Assembly: GCA_900555515.1 (NCBI GenBank)
Contig: USLO01000062.1
Location: 1-9,686, forward strand
Length of the DNA stretch: 9,686 nt
Source of the DNA: an uncultured Collinsella sp.
GTDB taxonomy: Bacteria > Actinomycetota > Coriobacteriia > Coriobacteriales > Coriobacteriaceae
Direction: 5' to 3'
How positions within the stretch are numbered: position 1 is the first letter of the stretch; every line of letters starts with the position of its first letter. The notes under the pieces are model-generated. The model worked only from the letters and a program-made list of their open reading frames with translations, had not been told where the DNA came from and searched no databases. Position numbers and translations under genes: made by a program. Of the stretch, positions 5,486 to 9,686 are shown piece after piece.

Positions 5486-5646
5486 ACATTGTCGGACATT
5501 TGAATTGTCCGACAATGTCTGACAGCACTGTCAGACATTCGCGCACGATCAAGCGAGCTTCGCGAGCGATTTCAGGCCGCATGCGGCCCCAGCTGCGGCT
5601 TTGCCGCAGGTTCAATGTCTGACATTCCCAATGTCTGACGTTGAAC
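5486..5646. repeat. Cluster of six TGTCNGACA palindromes with overlapping hairpins
   Basis: The 9-bp palindrome TGTCNGACA occurs at 5490, 5506, 5516, 5529 and 5616, with a one-base variant (TGTCTGACG) at 5632. The two pairs 5490/5506 and 5616/5632 share a 16-bp step. Three stems result: 5486-5498 with 5506-5518 (13 bp), 5514-5524 with 5529-5539 (11 bp), and 5610-5619 with 5637-5646 (10 bp, one mismatch). The first two share bases 5514-5518 and cannot form together fully. They may be protein-binding sites, a regulatory RNA switch, or both. The whole gap 5376-6052 has no supportable gene. Confidence 0.75.
5575..5609. repeat. GC-rich palindrome and hairpin between TGTCNGACA clusters
   Basis: GGCCGCATGCGGCC (5575-5588) is a perfect 14-bp palindrome. 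CTGCGGC (5593-5599) and GCCGCAG (5603-5609) form a 7-bp stem with a TTT loop. Both lie in the stretch separating the two TGTCNGACA groups. Confidence 0.65.
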
Positions 5647-5655
5647 GAAGCTGGC

Positions 5656-5687
5656 GTGCAAACTGACTCTTAAGGGTCAGTTTGCAC
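5656..5687. repeat. 32-bp near-perfect palindrome
   Basis: Arms GTGCAAACTGAC (5656-5667) and GTCAGTTTGCAC (5676-5687) are perfect 12-bp inverse complements. The 8-bp centre TCTTAAGG continues the symmetry except for one T/G pair, so 30 of 32 bases are symmetric. With no loop it is better read as a dimer-binding or nicking/recombination-type DNA site than as a terminator. Confidence 0.7.
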
Positions 5688-5774
5688 CATCCCAATGTCG
5701 CGATTTTGGATGGTGACGCCACGGCGGTCGCATCTTCGAGGGGAACACCCGGTGCTGGGTCGATAAATCCGCCA

Positions 5775-5891
5775 TGTCCGTTATCGTAATAATCTCTCGC
5801 AGACACCATCGCACACGCCGCCTCACCCGTGTCTTTTATCGTAATAATTTGAAATTTGGCGCTATTTCGTTCCTGTCCGTTATCGTAATAA
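5775..5891 (+). repeat. Three 18-bp iterons spaced in multiples of 11 bp
   Basis: TGTCCGTTATCGTAATAA occurs exactly at 5775-5792 and 5874-5891, and with two changes (TGTCTT at its start) at 5830-5847; the 12-bp core TTATCGTAATAA is identical in all three. Start-to-start distances are 55 and 44 bp, both multiples of 11, so the copies face the same side of the helix. Position upstream of the 182-aa DNA-binding protein gene is typical of Rep-binding iterons or autoregulatory operators. The spacings are not multiples of three, which argues against a coding repeat. Confidence 0.75.
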
Positions 5892-6052
5892 CAAGGCGCA
5901 CGAGTGTCCTTCCCCCGGTCCAAGGGCGGAGCCCTGGCAAGCGCCGAACCGCCCGGGTCGGCGGCAGATTTGTACACACATTTACGATGGGGGTACAAGT
6001 ATGCGTCTCTTGCGGGATTTCTCGTTTATCGGCAGAAAATCGAGGTCAGAAG

Positions 6053-6601
6053 ATGGATGAGTTCTTGAGTATTGAAGATCTGCGGTGGGAGTTCGGCGCG
6101 TCGCGAGCATGGATGTACAAGTATCTGGCGCCGCATATCAAGTCAATCACCGTGAAGTGCTCAACCGACGACGGCGAGCGCCTGTGCAAGCGTTATAGCC
6201 TCGATGATGCACGGCGCGTGGTCGCTGAAAAGGCTCGAGCCGAGGTCTATTCCGTGCCCGTTAAAGCGGACCCCGGGAAAAGCAGCTATGCTCCGTACCG
6301 CCGCCCGCGGCGCGTGCGAATCAAGACGAGCGCGTACATCGCCGAATATATCGTCGGCTTCGGCCATCTCTGGCAGATCGACGAGATTGCAGAGGAATAC
6401 TGCGGTAAGCGCTCAAGAGAGGCGGCATATCAATTCATCTACCGTAACGCCTGGATCGCAATCGTGTTCGGCAACAAAACTTTCTATATCCCGAGGCGCA
6501 CCACACCGCAATTCGTGGCGGCAGCAGTCGAGGTGTTCGGAGACGCCGCCCACACCGTCGAATACGCACGCGGTGGGCATAAAAGTGACGCCACGGAATA
6601 G
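6053..6601 (+). CDS. 182-aa protein with two predicted winged-HTH units, candidate repeat-binding protein
   Basis: ATG at 6053 follows GAGG (6042-6045) by 7 nt. The frame is open back to 5774, but that part runs through the iterons and has no ribosome binding site. Residues 5-58 (LSIEDLRWEFGASRAWMYKY, SITVKCSTDD, RYSLDDARRVV) resemble an excisionase/MerR-like winged HTH. Residues 108-149 (QIDEIAEEYCGKRSREAAYQ then IYRNAWIAIVFGNKTFYIPRR) look like a second HTH with a beta wing. A basic linker lies between (APYRRPRRVRIKTS). No known family recognised. It stands alone between iterons and octamer arrays, and its last codons are already part of the first octamer array, so it is the best candidate to bind those repeats, as replication initiator or centromere-binding protein. 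Confidence 0.7.
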   Translation: MDEFLSIEDLRWEFGASRAWMYKYLAPHIKSITVKCSTDDGERLCKRYSLDDARRVVAEKARAEVYSVPVKADPGKSSYAPYRRPRRVRIKTSAYIAEYIVGFGHLWQIDEIAEEYCGKRSREAAYQFIYRNAWIAIVFGNKTFYIPRRTTPQFVAAAVEVFGDAAHTVEYARGGHKSDATE

Positions 6602-6742
6602 CGGCACTATGTAACAAATGAATAAGTTAACGGCGTAAAAAGTGAAAAACCGAACTACGTAATATCGACAATGCGACATAACGCAATAACGACAAAGCGG
6701 AATAGCCGCACTATGTAACCACGTAATAACAGAACTATTGAA
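6591..6742 (+). repeat. Octamer array A: 19 contiguous degenerate 8-bp units, forward
   Basis: Cut from 6591 in steps of eight, the sequence gives 19 units in which base 8 is always A and base 7 always A or C. Base 4 is usually C and base 1 is never G. Examples are ctacgtaa (6655), taacgaca (6687) and ctatgtaa (6607 and 6711); consensus roughly YANCGNAA. Units 1-3 and 14-16 form a 22-nt repeat with mismatches only at a few positions (6594-6615 against 6698-6719 differ at one base), 104 bp or 13 units apart. The array begins inside the last codons of the 182-aa gene. Confidence 0.85.
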
Positions 6743-6878
6743 CATCGGACTATTCGGTCCTGAAATCTGTCCGCAAGAGTCGTACGCTGCCGTACAAAAT
6801 GCCCGGCAGCGTACCGCCGCAAGCGGCGCACGCTAGGGCTCTGCCCTAGCACCCGGCACTCGCGGCGTTAGCTCATTG
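6743..6878. other. Spacer 1 between octamer arrays A and B, with strong hairpins
   Basis: GC-rich and without octamer units apart from two decayed ones at its left edge. GTACGCTGCCG (6782-6792) pairs perfectly with CGGCAGCGTAC (6804-6814). GCTAGGGC (6832-6839) pairs with GCCCTAGC (6843-6850) around TCT. CGCCG-CAAG-CGGCG lies at 6815-6828. Bases 6771-6799 return inverted at 7059-7087 with one mismatch, and 6814-6839 return in direct orientation at 6998-7023. Its length, 136 bp, is 17 octamers, so arrays A and B share one 8-bp grid. Confidence 0.8.
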
Positions 6879-6998
6879 TTCTGCAATTCAACGGTTACGT
6901 TTTTCAGTTTTGTCGTTATCACGTAGTTCGGTAATTACACAGTTGCGTAGTGTCGTAATTGCTTTGTTCGGTTGTGTCGCAGTTCAGATATGAACAAC
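6879..6998 (-). repeat. Octamer array B: 15 contiguous 8-bp units, reverse orientation
   Basis: On the plus strand every unit starts with T, and the second base is T or G in all but one (tcacgtag at 6919). Read on the minus strand this is the same pattern as array A. Examples are tgtcgtta (6911), ttgcgtag (6943) and tgtcgcag (6975). Bases 6910-6932 are the inverse of 6649-6671 with two mismatches, and 6967-6986 are the exact inverse of 7199-7218, so runs of units are shared in the same order between arrays. Confidence 0.85.
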
Positions 6999-7098
6999 CG
7001 CCGCAAGCGGCGCACGCTAGGGCAGAGCCTTGGCAGTACGCGGACGGCCGAAACGCAGTTTTGTACGGCAGCGTACGACACTTGCGGGCGAGTCCCGG
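6999..7098. other. Spacer 2 between octamer arrays B and C
   Basis: GC-rich spacer sharing sequence with spacer 1: a 26-bp exact direct repeat (6998-7023 with 6814-6839) and a 29-bp inverted repeat with one mismatch (7059-7087 with 6771-6799). The GCTAGGGC hairpin of spacer 1 is decayed here (second arm GCCTTGGC). No gene supported. Confidence 0.8.
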
Positions 7099-7242
7099 CT
7101 ATGTCATTGCTGAATTACGACAAAACGCAACAACAGAGCTGTGTAACCGCAACATAACTGATTTACAGACGATACGAAGAACGTAATGAATGAACTAGTG
7201 AACTGCGACACAACCGAAAAAGCGAACAGTTATAAACCCAAA
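7099..7242 (+). repeat. Octamer array C: 18 contiguous 8-bp units, forward, more degenerate
   Basis: Cut from 7099 in steps of eight, 15 of 18 units end in A, and base 7 is A or C in 17. Examples are ttacgaca (7115), ctgtgtaa (7139), ctgcgaca (7203) and caaccgaa (7211). Three in-phase units (7131, 7155, 7163) break the rule by substitution, not by shift, so length is conserved more strictly than sequence. It is offset by 4 bp from the grid of arrays A and B and ends 26 bp before the stop codon of the next minus-strand ORF. Confidence 0.75.
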
Positions 7243-7268
7243 AAACGCATTGAAACAGGCGAGATGTT

Positions 7269-7613
7269 TTAAATCTCAGCCCACAAATCGAGAACAGTAG
7301 CGTCCCGACGAACCGTGGCAAAATAGTCGCAGTAGTCATAGGCATCATCGGGACTGTGCATCACGGCAACAAGATCTCCGTTGTGCGCATCAACAACTGC
7401 ATGTCGAAATCCCATCGTCTGACACATCATCCGGTTGCGCTGCCGCTCGATCTCGATCGCATCCAGCAGGAGGTGACCATCTGTATGGCCATGAAGGGCG
7501 AGCTCCATATTCTTCGGGTGACAGTCGTTAATCGCGATATGGATCAGCTCGCGCAGATTGTTTTTGTACCTGTAAGAAGAAGAGCAAGAAGAAGCACTAG
7601 GGCCGAGCGCCAC
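7269..7613 (-). CDS. Hypothetical protein, start uncertain or N-terminally truncated
   Basis: The frame ending at TAA 7269-7271 has convincing protein composition from about YRYKNNLRELIHIAINDC through ERQRNRMMCQTMGFRHAVVD to the acidic end VLDLWAEI. No family recognised. The frame opens back to 7680 but there runs through the hairpin that ends the ABC operon, so the TTG at 7661 is unlikely. GTG at 7613, 7 nt after that hairpin, is used here, with only a distant GGATGAGG as ribosome binding site. ATG at 7508 would give 79 aa but has no clear site either. It may be the 3' remnant of a longer gene cut off by the ABC operon. Confidence 0.45.
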   Translation of the reverse strand: MALGPSASSCSSSYRYKNNLRELIHIAINDCHPKNMELALHGHTDGHLLLDAIEIERQRNRMMCQTMGFRHAVVDAHNGDLVAVMHSPDDAYDYCDYFATVRRDATVLDLWAEI

Positions 7614-7619
7614 TGCGAA

Positions 7620-7657
7620 GGGAGCCTCATCCCACTTCAGCGTAGGATGAGGCTCCC
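7620..7657 (-). terminator. Hairpin closing the ABC operon
   Basis: GGGAGCCTCATCC (7620-7632) and GGATGAGGCTCCC (7645-7657) form a perfect 13-bp stem with a 12-nt loop, 18 bp after the stop of the DUF5028-like gene in the direction of transcription. On the minus strand TTCGC follows, so a U-tract is nearly absent. Confidence 0.7.
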
Positions 7658-7674
7658 CCAACAGGACCTTCGAG

Positions 7675-8343
7675 TTACTTCACTTCAAACCTTAAGAGCC
7701 TTCGCTCCGGCAGATCGGTCATCTTCATCGTGTAAGTCCCGGGAAATGCTTTCTCAAAACGAACGGTCTCGTAACCTTCGAAATAGTCGTTGGTGTTTTG
7801 CATCATGAATGGGACGAGCAACTCGTTCTCCGCCCCAACCTGTACAGCAAACGCAGCAGAACCGCCCAGGGCCGGCATTGCCTGCGTTATCAGATCGGTA
7901 TTGACCACAAAGTCATAGTTTGGCGCGTGCTCCGGCACCAAATGCCAAGCATACGTTTTGATTCCGCCTTCGACATTGTCCTTATTCCTGACACGCATCT
8001 TTACGGCGATAACACATGTGGTGTCGGCGTCCTTCAATTTCGTTTTCGTATCCACGATGCCATATTTTGAATAATCATCATGCGCACGCTTGAGATACTC
8101 GCGCGGCGTGAGCAGCTCCGCCCCGTCTATACAAAACGAATACCCGTCAGTCGCCACATCCTTCGACCCCAGAAACGCCCCATCCATCGAGAGCCATTCG
8201 CCCTCTGCATAGTATTTCTCAGGAATGACCGTCCGGTTCCCGTTAACGACGCTCACCCTCATGCCCGCAAGGCCAGTAACAGCACAGCCGAAAAGCGCGA
8301 GCATCGACCTTCTCGTCCACAGGGCCTTCTTCATCGCGCTCAC
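7675..8343 (-). CDS. Membrane-anchored DUF5028-like accessory protein of the ABC operon
   Basis: The 222-aa product has a basic start (MKKALWTRR), one hydrophobic segment at about residues 13-28 (SMLALFGCAVTGLAGM) and a beta-rich extracytoplasmic part: YYAEGEWLSMDGAFL, TDGYSFCIDGAELLTPREYL, CVIAVKMRVRNKDNVEGGI, FPGTYTMKM. The pattern YYAxGEWxxxDG plus NxDNxEGGI is, from memory, that of DUF5028 proteins found beside peptide-type ABC transporters. Cys20 lies mid-segment and is a poor lipobox. GTG at 8343 overlaps the ATPase stop in GTGA; ATG at 8334 is an alternative that removes three residues. Last gene of the operon; a sensor or immunity-accessory role is a guess. Confidence 0.75.
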   Translation of the reverse strand: MSAMKKALWTRRSMLALFGCAVTGLAGMRVSVVNGNRTVIPEKYYAEGEWLSMDGAFLGSKDVATDGYSFCIDGAELLTPREYLKRAHDDYSKYGIVDTKTKLKDADTTCVIAVKMRVRNKDNVEGGIKTYAWHLVPEHAPNYDFVVNTDLITQAMPALGGSAAFAVQVGAENELLVPFMMQNTNDYFEGYETVRFEKAFPGTYTMKMTDLPERRLLRFEVK

Positions 8344-8984
8344 GACCTTTCCCGAACGTTCACAACGGCACCGTCGCGCATGCAGTAAACTCTATCGGCA
8401 AGCTCCGCGAGCACCTCTCCGTCATGGCTGGACAGAATAACCTCGCGACCCGTTGAGGCCGCCATCGCCACAACGCGCTTGAGCATTCCAACGCCCGCTT
8501 CGTCGAGGGCATTTGTTGGCTCATCGAGAACAAGTAGCTTCGGCTTTTCCATAATTGCCGCAGCTATCCCCAGACGTTGCTTCATCCCAAGCGAGTATGC
8601 TCGGAACTTCTTTTTTTCGTCTGCATCGAGTCCCACGAGCCGCAGGGCAGAGTGAATGTCCTCGGGGGTGGCAACGCCCTTGATCTGGGCGATGAGCTCC
8701 AGATTATCGTAGCCAGACAGATATCCTAAAAAGGAAGGCGCCTCGATCAACATCCCCAGACTCGGCGGGAACGAGATGTCCGCCCCAAGCCTTTGGCCAT
8801 CGATAGAGATTTCGCCTTCGGTAGGCTTGATCAATCCGCAGACCGCTCGCATGAGCATGGTCTTGCCCGAACCGTTTATCCCCTGAAGCCCGACCACGGT
8901 CCCAGGGTCAACCTCGATGGACACGTTGCGCAGGACATCGTTTTTGCCCATGCGCTTCGATACGTCCCTAACGATCACGCTCAT
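8340..8984 (-). CDS. ABC transporter ATPase, bacitracin/lantibiotic-immunity (BcrA/LanF) type
   Basis: The 214-aa ATP-binding subunit has Walker A GINGSGKT (35-42), signature SLGMKQ (131-136), Walker B LLVLDEP (150-156) and the switch His in SSHD (187). Where most ABC proteins have the Q-loop Gln, this one reads MLIEAPSFLGYLSGYDNL with Glu81, the E-loop variant described for lantibiotic-immunity ATPases. It would power the permease encoded just upstream, perhaps expelling a peptide antibiotic from the membrane; the substrate is not shown. ATG at 8984 overlaps the permease stop in ATGA and is preceded by AGGGGG at 8 nt; the open frame further upstream to 9323 lies inside the permease gene and is not used. 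Confidence 0.9.
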   Translation of the reverse strand: MSVIVRDVSKRMGKNDVLRNVSIEVDPGTVVGLQGINGSGKTMLMRAVCGLIKPTEGEISIDGQRLGADISFPPSLGMLIEAPSFLGYLSGYDNLELIAQIKGVATPEDIHSALRLVGLDADEKKKFRAYSLGMKQRLGIAAAIMEKPKLLVLDEPTNALDEAGVGMLKRVVAMAASTGREVILSSHDGEVLAELADRVYCMRDGAVVNVRERS

Positions 8985-9686
8985 ATCTTGTCCCCCTTTT
9001 CTATAAGGTCGGCCCTTCGAAACCACAGTCCACCCAACGATAGGCATAACGACATAATCACAATTGAAAACAAGACGCTCGAGCCCGTCGCGATTCCCTC
9101 TTTGACAATTCCGCCCCAGCGCAACAGCATCAGGGCATTTCCCAGCAGCACCCAATGCCGCGCAAATGCCGAACAGATCAGGGAGCTCATTAAAACCACA
9201 AACGAGACCGACGACCCAAGCACAAACCCGACCGCTGCCTGCGCAAACGCAAGCGCCTCGAAAGCAAGAAAGAGTCCTACGAAAAACGGCAGCGCATCCG
9301 CCTCGGCAGCTTTGAGAAACCACGGCGCCAAATTAGCCAGCTGAAGCGACTCGCCATGAATGACCGCGCTGAACGAGGAGCTCACCACCAAGCTCCAAAT
9401 CACAACAGAGCAAACCACCACGAGCAGCGAAAATGCCGTTACCGCCGCCACCAAGATAAAACGCGAGACCCACCAAAGGATTCTTGCCCGACATCGAACA
9501 AGCGCTTGCAAACCAAACCCGTGCAACGATTCGGTCGGATAATCGAGTGTTGTATAGAGAATAAGCAGAATGAGAAAAAGCCATCCTAGCGGAGGCACAA
9601 ACATGACCCCGGGCCTAGGCTCAAACGGAGCAGATCCGGCAAACACGAGCGCAAGATTATCCGCAAACCCCAAGGTATCCGTCCTG
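8981..9686 (-). CDS. ABC transporter permease, N-terminus outside window
   Basis: The frame stays open to the right edge (reading RTD before TLGFADNLALVF), so the TTG at 9673 is not the start. About five or six hydrophobic segments are visible: VPPLGWLFLILLILY, ILVAAVTAFSLLVVVCSVVI, ALPFFVGLFLAFEALAFAQA, SFVVLMSSLICSAF and VLFSIVIMSLCLSLGGLWF, with a Trp/Leu-rich stretch between. This fits the membrane subunit of ABC-2 or bacitracin-type exporters that pair with BcrA-like ATPases. The C-terminal tail (RRADLIEKGDKI) is cytoplasmic in such proteins. A 4-nt overlap with the ATPase gene indicates coupled translation. More genes of the operon probably lie beyond the window. Confidence 0.8.
   Translation of the reverse strand, partial: RTDTLGFADNLALVFAGSAPFEPRPGVMFVPPLGWLFLILLILYTTLDYPTESLHGFGLQALVRCRARILWWVSRFILVAAVTAFSLLVVVCSVVIWSLVVSSSFSAVIHGESLQLANLAPWFLKAAEADALPFFVGLFLAFEALAFAQAAVGFVLGSSVSFVVLMSSLICSAFARHWVLLGNALMLLRWGGIVKEGIATGSSVLFSIVIMSLCLSLGGLWFRRADLIEKGDKI

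Noticed and set aside
5612..5998. 128-aa open frame on the minus strand with repeated YYDNG words
   Set aside because: Repeated words come from the iterons, whose 55- and 44-bp spacing breaks frame. The start is TTG without a ribosome binding site, and it covers several palindromes.
5774..6052. N-terminal extension of the 182-aa protein
   Set aside because: It translates the iterons, has odd composition (HHRTRRLTRV, GKRRTARVGG) and lacks a ribosome binding site, while ATG 6053 has GAGG at 7 nt.
6413..6745. 110-aa open frame on the minus strand over array A and the end of the 182-aa gene
   Set aside because: No ribosome binding site. Its Phe/Tyr/Val-rich stretch is the direct product of octamers starting TT on that strand, and it overlaps a better gene.
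6591..7242. CRISPR array
   Set aside because: Units are contiguous 8-mers without spacers of constant length, and no long identical repeat or cas gene is present.
2936..7960. CATACGTTTTG occurring at 2937, 3568 and 7950
   Set aside because: One copy is inside the DUF5028-like coding sequence and encodes KTYAW. The copies share no other context, so I treat them as chance.
8793..9344. 183-aa plus-strand open frame opposite the ABC genes
   Set aside because: It is antisense to two overlapping ABC genes with clear motifs, and has no ribosome binding site or recognisable domain.

Overview
The window looks like an accessory, probably plasmid-borne or integrated-element segment of a moderately high-GC Gram-positive bacterium. 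Protein style points to Actinomycetota, perhaps gut Coriobacteriia: the metallophosphoesterase type, the GRPRLS-containing antitoxin, the lipoproteins and the DUF5028-like ABC accessory protein. This taxonomic call is inference from memory of families. No rRNA or tRNA gene was recognised.

Left part (1-2233): the 3' end of a calcineurin-like metallophosphoesterase runs into a perfect 18-bp-arm palindrome built of four TTCTAGAA-type sites spaced 11 bp apart. Convergent to it is a three-gene minus-strand cluster: a ribbon-helix-helix plus long coiled-coil protein, a 69-aa two-helix membrane protein and a lipoprotein. Middle part (2234-5375): a small serine recombinase with a repeat-rich upstream region, a 50-aa membrane peptide gene with its own ribosome binding site and terminator, a relic of a larger protein, a BrnT-like toxin/RHH antitoxin pair behind a 34-bp operator, and a 280-aa winged-HTH protein with an operator-overlapped promoter and a strong terminator.

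The most unusual part is 5376-7268. It holds only one gene, a 182-aa protein with two apparent winged-HTH units. Upstream of that gene lie six TGTCNGACA palindromes folded into overlapping hairpins, a 32-bp palindrome and three 18-bp iterons spaced 55 and 44 bp (multiples of 11). Downstream are three arrays of contiguous degenerate 8-bp units (19, 15 and 18 units by my count; consensus near YANCGNAA). Their orientations are forward, reverse, forward, and they are separated by GC-rich hairpin spacers that share a 29-bp inverted and a 26-bp direct repeat. This resembles a replication-origin or centromere-like locus, but the phased octamer design matches no iteron system I can name; the nearest analogy is the heptad operators bound by RHH omega-type proteins.

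Right part (7269-9686): a minus-strand ORF of unknown function with an uncertain start, then a minus-strand operon with 4-nt overlaps: ABC permease (running off the right edge), ABC ATPase of the bacitracin/lantibiotic-immunity type with an E in place of the Q-loop Gln, and a membrane-anchored DUF5028-like protein, closed by a 13-bp hairpin.
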